Origin: JAJFUE01 sp041687335
Lineage (GTDB): Bacteria; Sumerlaeota; Sumerlaeia; MVZB01
NCBI GenBank assembly: GCA_041687335.1
Contig: JAWLCE010000002.1
Location: forward strand, 1 to 64,000
Direction: 5' to 3'
DNA: 64,000 nt
How positions within the stretch are numbered: the stretch's first letter is position 1; the number at the start of each line of letters is the position of its first letter. Shown here piece by piece: positions 1-9,635 of the stretch. Made by a program: the position numbers and the translations under genes. The notes under the pieces were generated by a model. It was given only the letters and a program-made list of their open reading frames with translations, was not told the DNA's origin and did no database searches.

Positions 1-459
1 CTAAAAGGCTACGAAAAACATGGGGGTAAACCAGGTGCGGGGGGGGGACATTGACCCGGCGCAGGATAGGCAAGGGTGGTGCCACAGGGGCGCGAGGGTT
101 ATGAGGACCTTGCGCAGTCGGAGGCGCGCTCGATACCTTCGAGAGACAGCCGGCGAGCGAGCACGGCGCCGGCACGGTCGGGATTCCATGGGGCTTTGCC
201 GGCCTTGGCGGACCGTAGGCATCCATGGCCTGCCATTGCACGACAGGCCATTGTCGCCGTAGGGGCCGCCAATAGGTGAAGGCGCTTGGGGGTTGCTAGC
301 TCGCTGCGCGGCTGCAGGGCCTGCTAAAGCTGTTTAGAGCCATGGCTTTCATTGGCGTGCGGGCCGGAGGTATGTGATAGTGGCCCTTCGAGAGCCGCTG
401 GTGGAGTGGCCGAATGCGGCGCTCACGCACCATGAAAAAGCCGTGCTAAGGCATTTTTG
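1..459. other. Gene-free left flank
   Basis: No convincing gene is seen. Short open frames on both strands lack a recognisable domain and a ribosome binding site. No intact tRNA is present, although one would be expected at the left end of the island marked by the tRNA-Gly remnant at 22508-22561, so that end probably lies outside the window. Confidence 0.5.
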
Positions 460-3207
460 ATGGACCGCCTTTCGATCTTGTTCCGCCCGGGCCGGTTCGC
501 GCCGCTGGTCGGGTTGGCGATTTGGCTGATCGCCGCCACCGGAAGCGCCGGGATGGTCACGCTTTTCGACTTTTCCCAGGGTCGGCAGGGTTGGGAGCCC
601 ACCCACCAGGTCGCCAACCTTCGAGCCACCGGTGAAGGGCTGACCTTCAACACCACCGGGCTCGATCCCTACCTGATCGGCCCGGCGCCGGCCAACCTGC
701 CCGTCGACACGCGCTTCTTCCTCACCATCCGAATGAAATCAACCGCCGACGGCGCGGGCGCGATATATTTTGGCCGCAGGGGGTTTGAGCCCGGCGACTT
801 CATCCCGTTCAACATCGAGCCCGACGGCGCATGGCGCGAATACACGCTGCTCATGCCGCCGATGCCGGCCGGCACGCGCTTGCGCCTCGACCCCGCCGGC
901 CAAGTCCCGGGTCGCGTTGCGGTAGCCTGGATGAAGGCCGAGCCGATCGTGCCGCTGCCCGCGGCGCGCTTCGAGCGACCCACCCGGACGAGCGTCGGGA
1001 GCGACGCGTTGACGCTGACTTCGGGCGAAGGCGACGGCGCGCTGGAACTGGCCCACGACCCGGGCTCGGCCACCTTCGTGCTGCGCGTCGGCGGGCGCCA
1101 GATGGCAGTGGCCCCGGCCGGCGGTCAGGTCGGCATGCTGATCGACGGCCAGCCCCGGCTGGTCGAGATGGATTTCAGAGACGGCGCCGTCAGCCGCGAA
1201 GGCGAGGCCCTGGTCGCGCGCGGCGAGTGGGTCGACCCCGCCGGCGCGCACTGGCATTTCAGCCGGACCTTCCGCCCGGTGGCCGGCCAAGGGGGCGCCA
1301 TCGCGTTGGAACTAACCATCCGCGTCAGCCAGGACCGCGAGATCTTTCACCTGCCGTGGCTGACGATGTTCCCCGGCCTGGTCGTATTCGGCACGAGCAA
1401 GACGCAGGCCGTGCTGCCCGGCGTTGAATACCTGGAGGACGAGCCGAGCAGCAGCGAGGCCGACTTCATCGCCCGCCTGGCCGACCGGCGCATCGTCGCC
1501 GACCATAAGCTCTGCTTCCCGCTGATGGCGATCGTCCACGAGGGGCGCTACGTCGGCCTGGCGTGGGACCGCCAGATTGACCCCACCGCCGCCGGCAAGC
1601 CGGCCGCCGTCTTCGATTCGCCCGACCGGCTTTACCATTCCGGGGCGCACCTGATGGCGCTGTGGTCGCCCGGCGTGGGCGATCTGCGCATGGAGAATGA
1701 CCCGGCGGCGATCAAGCCATTCGCGGTCAGGGCCGGCGAGACGCTTCGCCTGCGCGCCACGCTGCTCGGCGGCGCCGGCCGAACGGTCAATGAGCCGGTG
1801 CGAGCCTGGCTCGCCCTGCGCGGGGGACTGCCCGACCAGCCGGAATTCGAGGGCGGGCTTGATGGGGCCGTTGAGTTGCTCGCCCGCGGCTGGCTCGACA
1901 GCGACCTGCACGAGGACGGCACCTGGCGCCACGCCGTCTGGGGCGACCAGTTCAAGCCCCAACCCGCCGCCGATGCCGTCACTTACATGGAGTGGCTCGC
2001 CACCCGCACCCCCGACGCCGCGCTGGCCGGGCGCCTGCGCGCCGCGGCCCGGCGCGGGCTCGAGCGGCTGGGGGCCGACGTTTTCGGCCCGATGGTCTCC
2101 CACGTCCACCCGCCCGTGCCGTTGTTGCTGCAGGGCGACCTCCAGGGGATGAAGGGCCACTTGGACCGGCAAGCGGACCGCGCGCTCAAGCGTCTCGCAG
2201 GGTTCGACGCCGAGGGCATCCTGCGCTACCGCCAGACCGATCCAAAGAAGCCCGACTACGGCCGCACCCACTACGCCGACCACACCGCCGGCCATGCCGC
2301 CCTCGTGCTGGAGCAGGCGCTCGAGGCCGCCACGCTGACCGGCCACGTCGAACTGACCCACCGCGCGCTGGCCCTGCTCGACCGCCAGACCGAGCTTTAC
2401 GCCAACACGGTGCCGCGCGGAGCGCAGACTTGGGAAATCCCGCTGCATACGCCCGACATCCTCGCCTCGGCCCGCCTCGTGCGCTGCTACGTGCTGGCGC
2501 ACCTGCTCACGGGCGAGGCGGCCTGGCTGGAGCAAGCCCGCTACTGGGCCTGGACGGGGGTGTCGATGATCTACCTGGACCCGCCCACCGGGAAGCCGGT
2601 GGGGCTCTACGCCACCATCGCCGTGCTGGGCGCCACCAATTGGACGGCGCCCAATTGGGTCGGCCTGCCCGTGCAGTGGTGCGGGCTGGTCTACCGCTCG
2701 GCGCTGGAAGACCTGGCCCGCGTCGACCGGGTGGAGGGTGACTTCTGGCGGCGGCTGGCCCGCGGCATCACCATGACCGGCCTGCAGATGACCTGGCCGG
2801 CCGGCGATCGCGAACGCCAGGGCCTGTTGCCCGATTTCTACCACCTTAATGACCAGCTCAGCGACGGACCGGCGATTTCGCCCGGCACGCTGCAGGCCGG
2901 CCTGGCCGAAGCTTACGGCGCGGGACGCATCTATGACCTCGTGCGCCTGCCCAGCACGCCGGCCCTGCTGCACGCCCCCGGCGAGGTGGGCGAACTGCGG
3001 CGGGAGGGCGACGCCGTCAGCCTGAACCTGGACGCCTGGCCCACCGGCTCCTACCGCGTGCTGGTCGCGCGCGTCGTAGCCGAACCGCGGGTCGAGTGGC
3101 GGCCGGCCGAGGGCGATGCTCATTTCCAGACGCATTACGACGCCGGGCGCCAGATGCTGATCCTCGAGTTGATCGGCCCCGGCCGCCTGACCCTTGCCGG
3201 GCTGTAG
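460..3207 (+). CDS. Secreted six-hairpin glycosidase-like protein
   Basis: This 915-aa protein is predicted to be exported and to act on or bind polysaccharide. Residues 1-31 look like a signal peptide: basic start, hydrophobic stretch, cleavage near ATGSAG. Residues about 35-165 look like a jelly-roll carbohydrate-binding domain, about 180-430 are beta-rich, and about 460-870 are helix-rich with many Trp/Tyr, as in (alpha/alpha)6 toroid glycosidases. A short beta module ends the protein. The frame is also open one codon upstream at a TTG (457), but the ATG at 460 is the better start; the ribosome site is weak. The DUF429 gene follows 60 bases later on the same strand. The family is inferred from architecture, and no catalytic residues could be assigned. 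Confidence 0.6.
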   Translation: MDRLSILFRPGRFAPLVGLAIWLIAATGSAGMVTLFDFSQGRQGWEPTHQVANLRATGEGLTFNTTGLDPYLIGPAPANLPVDTRFFLTIRMKSTADGAGAIYFGRRGFEPGDFIPFNIEPDGAWREYTLLMPPMPAGTRLRLDPAGQVPGRVAVAWMKAEPIVPLPAARFERPTRTSVGSDALTLTSGEGDGALELAHDPGSATFVLRVGGRQMAVAPAGGQVGMLIDGQPRLVEMDFRDGAVSREGEALVARGEWVDPAGAHWHFSRTFRPVAGQGGAIALELTIRVSQDREIFHLPWLTMFPGLVVFGTSKTQAVLPGVEYLEDEPSSSEADFIARLADRRIVADHKLCFPLMAIVHEGRYVGLAWDRQIDPTAAGKPAAVFDSPDRLYHSGAHLMALWSPGVGDLRMENDPAAIKPFAVRAGETLRLRATLLGGAGRTVNEPVRAWLALRGGLPDQPEFEGGLDGAVELLARGWLDSDLHEDGTWRHAVWGDQFKPQPAADAVTYMEWLATRTPDAALAGRLRAAARRGLERLGADVFGPMVSHVHPPVPLLLQGDLQGMKGHLDRQADRALKRLAGFDAEGILRYRQTDPKKPDYGRTHYADHTAGHAALVLEQALEAATLTGHVELTHRALALLDRQTELYANTVPRGAQTWEIPLHTPDILASARLVRCYVLAHLLTGEAAWLEQARYWAWTGVSMIYLDPPTGKPVGLYATIAVLGATNWTAPNWVGLPVQWCGLVYRSALEDLARVDRVEGDFWRRLARGITMTGLQMTWPAGDRERQGLLPDFYHLNDQLSDGPAISPGTLQAGLAEAYGAGRIYDLVRLPSTPALLHAPGEVGELRREGDAVSLNLDAWPTGSYRVLVARVVAEPRVEWRPAEGDAHFQTHYDAGRQMLILELIGPGRLTLAGL

Positions 3208-3267
3208 GAGCTCCTGAGCCTGCTGGCGAAGGGCACTATGGATAACAATGAATGCCGGAGGTGAGCC

Positions 3268-4047
3268 ATGCCGCAGTTCGAACGCTACATCGGGATCGAC
3301 TACTCGGGGGCGAAGACGCCCGAGGCCCAGCTCCCGGGGCTGCGCGTCTACATGGCCACACCCGTCAGACCGCCGACCGAGGTCGCGCCGCCGGTCGGGC
3401 GCAGGTGCTGGTCGCGGCAGGATATCGCGGAATGGCTCTGCGGCGAACTGGTCAAGACTGAGCCGGCGATCGTCGGCATCGATCATGCCTTCTCGTTCCC
3501 GCTGCCCTACTTCGAGGCGTACGGGCTGGCGCACGACTGGCCGGCGTTCCTCGATGACTTCCAGCGGCACTGGCCGACCGACCAGCCACACTCGTATGTG
3601 GACTTCGTGCGCGACGGGGAGGTGGGACAGGGCGAGCTTCGGCAGGGCGCCACCCGCTGGCGGCGCCTGACAGATCGGCGCGCGGGGCCGGCCAAGTCGG
3701 TCTTTCACTTCGACGTTCCCGGCAGCGTCGCCAAATCGACCCACGCCGGGCTGCCTTGGCTGCGGTTGATCCGGCAGCGGCTCCCCCAGCGGGTCCATTT
3801 CTGGCCGTTCGATGGTTGGGACCTGCCGCCGGGCCGATCCGTGGTGGCCGAGGCCTACCCGGTGCTGTGGAGCCGCGCCTTCCCTCGCGCCGACCGCACC
3901 TCCGACCAGCATGACGCCTACTCAATTGCCGCCTGGCTGCGACTGGCTGAGCTCAATGGCACGCTGGAGCCCTTCCTTCGCCCGGAACTCAAGGAAGACG
4001 AAGAGCCGATCGCCCGAATCGAGGGGTGGATCCTCGGCGTGGCGTAG
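3268..4047 (+). CDS. DUF429 family protein (RNase H-like fold)
   Basis: This 259-aa protein has the DUF429 pattern: an N-terminal YIGIDYSGAK strand-turn, a central VGIDHAFSFP motif, then EAYPVLWSR and a C-terminal DQHDAYSIAAWLR segment. The spaced acidic residues (Asp in IDYSG, Asp in IDHAF, Asp in DQHDAY) are those expected of an RNase H-like nuclease fold; biochemical activity of the family is poorly known. The start is set by GGAGGTGAGCC just upstream of the ATG. It converges on the defence operon, with only 3 bases between the two stop codons, so it may belong to the island cargo. Confidence 0.7.
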   Translation: MPQFERYIGIDYSGAKTPEAQLPGLRVYMATPVRPPTEVAPPVGRRCWSRQDIAEWLCGELVKTEPAIVGIDHAFSFPLPYFEAYGLAHDWPAFLDDFQRHWPTDQPHSYVDFVRDGEVGQGELRQGATRWRRLTDRRAGPAKSVFHFDVPGSVAKSTHAGLPWLRLIRQRLPQRVHFWPFDGWDLPPGRSVVAEAYPVLWSRAFPRADRTSDQHDAYSIAAWLRLAELNGTLEPFLRPELKEDEEPIARIEGWILGVA

Positions 4048-4050
4048 TGG

Positions 4051-7000
4051 TCAGGATCTTGAGGCGCCGGTGCTCTCGGGCTCCCCGCTGAACCAGTCGT
4101 CGCGCTCACGAAAGGTCTTGTCGCTGTCGCGGCCCATGAGGGTGTTGGCGATGATCGTCAGCTTGCGGCGCATGGCCGGGAGGTCGTTCATGGTGTCGAA
4201 GGTGATCTCGACGACCTCGTAGCCGTCGGCGCGCAGTTCCTCGCGCAGTTCGCGGTCGCGGCGAGCGGTATCGGGGTTGCCGTGAATGTGGCGGCCCATG
4301 CCGTCGAGATAGATGCAGATCCCAGCGCGCCGACCGTCGGGCACGTCGTAATAGAAGTCTGGCCAGGTCGAGCAGCCCAAGTGGGGCAGCTTGATCTCCT
4401 TCTGCGGGATCGGCGGCGGGAAGCCCGCCCGCTCGAGCATGCGCATGAGCCTGGCCTCGGGAGGGTTAGTCGGACCTTCGGTGGCGCAGGCATCGAGCGA
4501 CGCCTGGCGCGGCGGGATCGGATGGGTCGTGCGCAGCACCGGCCCCAGTTCCTTGAGCCGCTCCGACGCCTGCTCGCGGTTGAGGTAGCGATGGTAGTAG
4601 GCGTTGCGGAAGGTCTGGAGGCAGTCGATGCACGAGCTCGGGCAGACGGCCGGGCAGCGATCCACGATCTCGGTTGCCGCGGCCAGGACGCCGGCCCAGC
4701 GGTCGATCATCTGTTCGATCAGCCCAGAGCCACCCGGCATCGGGTCGTAGAGGAGCATATCCACTGCTTCCGAGCCGGGGTGGGCGACGGCGAGGATCTG
4801 CAGGTCATCGAGGTCCATGTCGAGCACTTGGGCGGCACCCATGCGCAGGGCCTCGGCCAGACTGTAGCCCTCGGTTCGGTCGCGGCAGCCCTGAAGGCAG
4901 AACGCATCGACGACAATGTCGGCGTAAAGCGCCGTCCCTTGGACCCGCTCGTGTTCCTCGTGGCGCTTGATGAACTCTTCCTTCCCCTTTGGCGATGCGA
5001 AGGGTGAGCAGCTCTGGCCGCAGACAAGGCAGATGTCGTAGCCGAGGACCTTCTGTTCGACGAGCCGCTGCGGCCCGACGTTGACCAAGCGCAGGTGAAC
5101 CCCGCGCCGGTAGCTCGCGCTCAGGTCGCCCCATGCGAACGCCTGCCCTTCGCCGTGCCGGCTTAGCTCGTGGCCGTAAGTCGCCACCGGCATCTGAAAG
5201 CGGAAGTCCTCCTCATCGCTGATGTGGGCCTGCTGGGGCAGGTCGACATCGCAGATCGGGACCGCCCGCAGGGTCGTCGCCCCCAAACCAATCGGCGCCT
5301 GATTGCCATCGGCTCCGACCTCGGCAACGGCCTGATTGTCGGTATCCACCAGCAGGCGCACGCGCTCCTGGGTGCCGCGCGGGTCGAGGTGGAAGTGCCG
5401 GGGTACGAACTTGAAGCCATTGGCATAGATTAGATTACCGGGCGCAAACTCACGCAGCGCCACTGCCGTCGGCCGCGGCAGCATGAAATCACTCACCTGA
5501 GCCGGCTGGCGCACGTCGGCATAGCCGATCACCGAGCCGATATCGAGGCCATAGCCGGGCAGGAAGCCCTCGGCCGCCAGGACGCCATAGGTGTTGATCT
5601 CATCGACGCCCTCGGCCTCGCGTCGCCTGCGCTGGCGTTGGCCCTTCATCCGCTTGATGAACTGGTCGCAGCGTTGGAACAGGGCATCCTCGTCGGGGTC
5701 GAGTGAGCCTTTCTTGCGCCGGACCTCGCCAAGCCGCTCATTCTGCTGCATAGCCCAATCGAGCCGGCGGGCGAGCCGTTTGATCACCTTCTCCAGCTCA
5801 GCCGCCATGCCGTCCACATGCGCGGCCAGAACATCATCGGTGACGACGGCCGCATCCTCGGTAGGCCACCCTTGGCGGAACACCCTCTGCACCTGATCGA
5901 GGACCACGCCTCGATGCCGCGCGATCATGCCGCCCAGCGGGCTCACGTCGAGCGGCTGGCGGCGCACCTGGCTGTTCTCGTCGAAAAGGTAGTGATGCAC
6001 CCGCGCCGGCAGGCACTCGCGCAGCACCGTCCGCAACGACTCGCGATCCTCCTTGCCAAGCGGGCTCTTGTCCCGCGCCAGCCCATGCAGCACCGTCAGC
6101 GCGACGGCGCGCACGTGCTTGCCAACCATCAGCTCGTTGTGCATGTTGAACCTGGGCGGCGTCACGAGCCCCTCGAGCAGCTTGAGCGGCTCGCGGAAGT
6201 AGGCACGGTCGTGGCTGACGTTGCGGGCGTAGGTCAGACTGACCGCCATGCGGTGGCGTCGGCCAGCGCGTCCCGCCCGCTGCCAGTAGTTCGAGGGCAG
6301 CGGCGGCACGTTCCGCATCATGACAGCGTCGAGGGCGCCGATATCCACGCCCAACTCGAGCGTCGGCGTGCAGACCAGGCAATTGAGCCGCTCGTATTCC
6401 TGACTCTTGAACTGGTTCTCGAAGGTTTCTCGGCGGTCAGCCGGCACTTGGGCCGAGTGCTCCTCGGGGCGCAGCATTGCATACTGCTGGTCAAGCACGT
6501 GCAGGTCGTAGTTGTCCGGGTTTTCAGCTTCGGAGCGGACGGTACCGCCGCAGCGCCACGCCATGCAGGCCATCTGCGGGGTCGGCCGCAGCTGAACCCG
6601 GCGGCAGGTATCGCAGCGCAGGACCCCGCGGTGCAGCTCGAGCCGCAACTTATCGGCATCAAGCTGGCGGGTCCCGCTGGTATTGCCCAGTTCCTTGCCG
6701 CTGCGCCCATACCTGAGCCTGACTGGCATCAACAGCTCGAGCTCGCTGGTCAGCAGCTGCCACAGCTGGGAGATGAAGTCCTCGATCTCATCCGGCTGGA
6801 CGCCCCAGCGCCGAGCGGCTTGGCGAGCGAGGGTATCCCCACGTTCGCTCAGGAGCTGCATGACGCGGCCCTTGTCGTCATCCCCTTGGCGACGCAGCTT
6901 GAGCCCCTTGGGGATGCCCCGCTGAAGCGGCATGTAGCCGCGCTGGATCAGCGGATCCCCCTCGCTCCACATGCGCGTGAAGGTATCGTGGATCCGATCG

Positions 7001-9519
7001 TAGACGAGCTGGTTGCGCCGGAAGACGTCGAGCAGCGCGGCGATGCCGTCGGCCAGCGAGGCAGGCTCGCAGCCGATTCGCACCGCCCACGCCTGCACGA
7101 ATGCCAGCTCTGGCGATAGCCCACGATAGGCCACCCGCATCCGGCCCCAAGGCTCCAAGCCGATTCGCTGCTTGAGGCCCGTTGCGATCTCACGCAGCAC
7201 CTGGATGCGCAGGAACGTCTGCCGCTCCTGCTGATGGCGCACGCCCTCGGCCTCACGTGGATACATCTGCCAGACCTCGGGCATCATCACCCGGCTGAGG
7301 TCGATGTCGGCCTCGAACAGGTCGTCCAGGTGCGCCGTCAGGTCGCCGATCGAAATCGAGCCCTCGCGCAGCCGCTCGTGGATCATGGCACGGAGTCGAT
7401 AGCGCCGGGAGTGGTCGCGCATCCAGCCAGCCTGGAAGGCAGCGTCCTGGCGGTTGTCGGCGAAGATCAGCAGCCGTTTGCGCTCGGCCTGCTGGAGCAT
7501 GTTCTGCGCGATGACATGCACGTCCGAGACCGCCACGGCCCGCACCGGCCGCGCCGGTTCGAAGTAGCGCCCGCCGAAGGGCCGCCGCCCATTGGACCCG
7601 CAGGCCACGCAGCGCGTCAGTTCGCCCGGCTGCTTTTCGCGCTGGCGAACCCCGAGCAGGCGCACCATGTCGCCGCCCCGGCCGCACCCAACGCAGCGGC
7701 CTTCCTCGCGCGCGTGGAGCATCCCGCATTGCCGGCACATCCACAAGGGTGTGCAGCTTTTCGGGATATCGCCGCCGCTGGGCTGTGTGAGTTGGTCAGC
7801 ATCGCCATCCTCCTCGCCGGCCTCATCCGTGACCAGCTTGTCGAGCAGAACGAGCCGGTCGCCCTTGTGCTGCTTCTCGAGCGGCTCCCAGTGGCGCGAG
7901 TCATCGTGCGCATCGCCGCCGCCGGGGGATTTCTCGGTGAAGCTGAAGTCCTTCACGTGGTGCTCGAAATAGTGCTGGCCGCAGGTCGTGCAGGTCAGGA
8001 CCGGCAGGGGAAAGCCTGCCGCCTCGCCTCCTTCGGCGCGCGCGTCCTCTGCCGAGAGCCATAGCCGCGGTTCGTTGCCGGAGGGGAAGGTGACGACGGC
8101 CCCATCGATGCCGCGCAGGAACCCGTGCACCACCGGACGCAGCAGGGGGCGGCCTTCCTTGCGCGCAGCGGCGCCGAGCGCCAGCCAGCAGAGCAGTTCC
8201 TCCTCGGGCACCGGCCGGCCCACGCGCCCCGCCAGGTCCTCGAGCAGCGCCGCGAGTGTCTGGGGCCGCTTGAGCGCCTCGGCCACCTGATAGACCACCT
8301 CGTTCGCCGCCAGCGAGCCGTAGATGCCCTCGCGCCACTTCCGCTCGTTGATGGCCTCGCCGGTCATGAGCCGGTAGATGGTGCGGGCTGAGCGGCCGGC
8401 TTCCTCCTCGCTTTCGAGCGAGAGCAGGTCGAGCACGGCCTTGAGGTGGTCGCGTGCGTCGCCGCCCAGGGCGCGGCTGACCTTGCGCGCCTTTGCCCAC
8501 TGCTCCTCCTCGTATTTCTCACCCACGAGCGTCACCTGATCGGGCGCCACGCCGAAGAAGCGCGCCGCGAACTCCTTGGCCGCGTCGGTCCCGCGCTCGG
8601 GATCGCTCAGCGTGGCCGAGGTCGCGATGCAGGTGGTCTGGCCGGCGTCCTTGCCGACGAACGACCGCAGCCGCCTCACCAGGCAGGCTGTCTCGGCGCC
8701 CGAAGCGCCCGACCACGTATGCGCCTCGTCGAAGACCAGGAAATCAAGCCGCGCCCCGTCGAACAGCTCGGCGTCCTGGGCGCGCGTCAGCAGCAGCTCC
8801 ATCTGCTTGACGTTGGTCAGCAGGATCCGTGGCGGGTCGGCACGCATCTCCTCGCGCGACGGCCGCTCCTCGGGCGGATAAATCGAGCTGCTCTCGCCCT
8901 GCTCGCGCAAAGTCTGGAACTCGGCCCGGTAGTCCTCGCGCGAGCTGCCGTGGCCCATGCGGCGGCCGCTGACGTCCTTCGGCTGCTCGGGGGTCTTGCC
9001 GACATACATGCCGAAGCTGATCCCCGAGCCGGCCAGCAGCTCGCGCAGGCGGCCGAGCTGGTCCTCGGCGAGCGCGTTCATCGGGTAGACGATTACCGCC
9101 ACGATCCCCGGCCCGGCGCCCTGGTCCCGCAGCTCGAGGCAGCGGCTGATGATCGGGTAAAGGAAGCACTCGGTCTTGCCCGACCCCGTGCCGGTCGAGA
9201 CCAGTGTCGTGCGCCCGTCGCGGATCGAGCGGAAGGCCTCCTCCTGGTGGCCGTAGACGTGGGGGAATTCGATCAGGTGGCGCAGGTGCGGGTGCAGCAC
9301 ACCCTCCTCGACCAGCCGCTCCACCGCCGCTCCCTGCCGGAACGAACGCGACAGGCTGAAGTATGGCCCCCGCGCCAGCGGCGTCCGCCGTGTCTCGTCC
9401 AGGTTGAGCAGCCGCCGCAGCTGCCCATACAGCCGCTCATCGGCAAAAGGGTAGGTCGTCAGCTGGTACTTCAGGAAGTCCGCGACGACGTTCTCGGTGA
9501 AGAGGATGGGGTTGATCAT
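4051..9519 (-). CDS. DEAH helicase with MZB/DUF1998 and nuclease-like C-terminus (DruE/DrmA-like)
   Basis: This 1822-aa protein is the last gene of the leftward defence operon. Walker A (GTGSGKT) is at 110-116 and DEAH at 264-267. A SATLSD motif lies near 300, and the second RecA domain carries TLELGVDIGALD and QRAGRAGR. Several Cys-pair knuckles (CTTCG, CRQCG, CVGCG, CVACG, CDTC) lie in the middle. The C-terminal region has the MrfA/DUF1998-type zinc motif CPAVCPSSCIDC and YDPMPGGSGL. Residues 1686-1790 resemble a DUF559/Vsr-like PD-(D/E)XK fold: Glu1688, PDF at 1720-1722, YLDG ending at 1740. Large helicases with DUF1998 occur as DruE in Druantia and, split, as DrmA/DrmB in DISARM. It probably translocates on phage DNA. 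The nuclease assignment is tentative because the usual ExD/ExK is YLD here. Confidence 0.8.
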   Translation of the reverse strand: MINPILFTENVVADFLKYQLTTYPFADERLYGQLRRLLNLDETRRTPLARGPYFSLSRSFRQGAAVERLVEEGVLHPHLRHLIEFPHVYGHQEEAFRSIRDGRTTLVSTGTGSGKTECFLYPIISRCLELRDQGAGPGIVAVIVYPMNALAEDQLGRLRELLAGSGISFGMYVGKTPEQPKDVSGRRMGHGSSREDYRAEFQTLREQGESSSIYPPEERPSREEMRADPPRILLTNVKQMELLLTRAQDAELFDGARLDFLVFDEAHTWSGASGAETACLVRRLRSFVGKDAGQTTCIATSATLSDPERGTDAAKEFAARFFGVAPDQVTLVGEKYEEEQWAKARKVSRALGGDARDHLKAVLDLLSLESEEEAGRSARTIYRLMTGEAINERKWREGIYGSLAANEVVYQVAEALKRPQTLAALLEDLAGRVGRPVPEEELLCWLALGAAARKEGRPLLRPVVHGFLRGIDGAVVTFPSGNEPRLWLSAEDARAEGGEAAGFPLPVLTCTTCGQHYFEHHVKDFSFTEKSPGGGDAHDDSRHWEPLEKQHKGDRLVLLDKLVTDEAGEEDGDADQLTQPSGGDIPKSCTPLWMCRQCGMLHAREEGRCVGCGRGGDMVRLLGVRQREKQPGELTRCVACGSNGRRPFGGRYFEPARPVRAVAVSDVHVIAQNMLQQAERKRLLIFADNRQDAAFQAGWMRDHSRRYRLRAMIHERLREGSISIGDLTAHLDDLFEADIDLSRVMMPEVWQMYPREAEGVRHQQERQTFLRIQVLREIATGLKQRIGLEPWGRMRVAYRGLSPELAFVQAWAVRIGCEPASLADGIAALLDVFRRNQLVYDRIHDTFTRMWSEGDPLIQRGYMPLQRGIPKGLKLRRQGDDDKGRVMQLLSERGDTLARQAARRWGVQPDEIEDFISQLWQLLTSELELLMPVRLRYGRSGKELGNTSGTRQLDADKLRLELHRGVLRCDTCRRVQLRPTPQMACMAWRCGGTVRSEAENPDNYDLHVLDQQYAMLRPEEHSAQVPADRRETFENQFKSQEYERLNCLVCTPTLELGVDIGALDAVMMRNVPPLPSNYWQRAGRAGRRHRMAVSLTYARNVSHDRAYFREPLKLLEGLVTPPRFNMHNELMVGKHVRAVALTVLHGLARDKSPLGKEDRESLRTVLRECLPARVHHYLFDENSQVRRQPLDVSPLGGMIARHRGVVLDQVQRVFRQGWPTEDAAVVTDDVLAAHVDGMAAELEKVIKRLARRLDWAMQQNERLGEVRRKKGSLDPDEDALFQRCDQFIKRMKGQRQRRRREAEGVDEINTYGVLAAEGFLPGYGLDIGSVIGYADVRQPAQVSDFMLPRPTAVALREFAPGNLIYANGFKFVPRHFHLDPRGTQERVRLLVDTDNQAVAEVGADGNQAPIGLGATTLRAVPICDVDLPQQAHISDEEDFRFQMPVATYGHELSRHGEGQAFAWGDLSASYRRGVHLRLVNVGPQRLVEQKVLGYDICLVCGQSCSPFASPKGKEEFIKRHEEHERVQGTALYADIVVDAFCLQGCRDRTEGYSLAEALRMGAAQVLDMDLDDLQILAVAHPGSEAVDMLLYDPMPGGSGLIEQMIDRWAGVLAAATEIVDRCPAVCPSSCIDCLQTFRNAYYHRYLNREQASERLKELGPVLRTTHPIPPRQASLDACATEGPTNPPEARLMRMLERAGFPPPIPQKEIKLPHLGCSTWPDFYYDVPDGRRAGICIYLDGMGRHIHGNPDTARRDRELREELRADGYEVVEITFDTMNDLPAMRRKLTIIANTLMGRDSDKTFRERDDWFSGEPESTGASRS

Positions 9520-9635
9520 GAGTATTTGTTAACCTTGCTCCTCTAACAAATGGAAAAAACGTGGAAAAACAAGGGTTTTGGGGGATTTATTTTGTTTGAC
9601 TATACGTTTTCGCATAGTCTTCGACGCCCAGGTAA
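9520..9635 (-). promoter_or_regulatory. AT-rich gap with inverted repeat before the DEAH helicase gene
   Basis: This is the only sizeable gap inside the operon: 116 bases, clearly AT-richer than the surroundings. It contains an inverted repeat GACTAT-N10-ATAGTC at 9598-9619. It may hold an internal promoter or an operator for the AlbA_2 protein encoded just upstream. No good -35/-10 pair was found. Confidence 0.35.

Noticed and set aside
400..455. Possible tRNA-Leu/Ser start (GGTGGAGTGGCCGAATGCGG)
   Set aside because: Resembles a tRNA 5' end, but no T-arm or acceptor partner follows.
1312..3912. Long minus-strand frame of 866 codons
   Set aside because: Antisense shadow of the glycosidase-like and DUF429 genes in GC-rich DNA; composition is Arg/Gln/Pro-rich with no domain.
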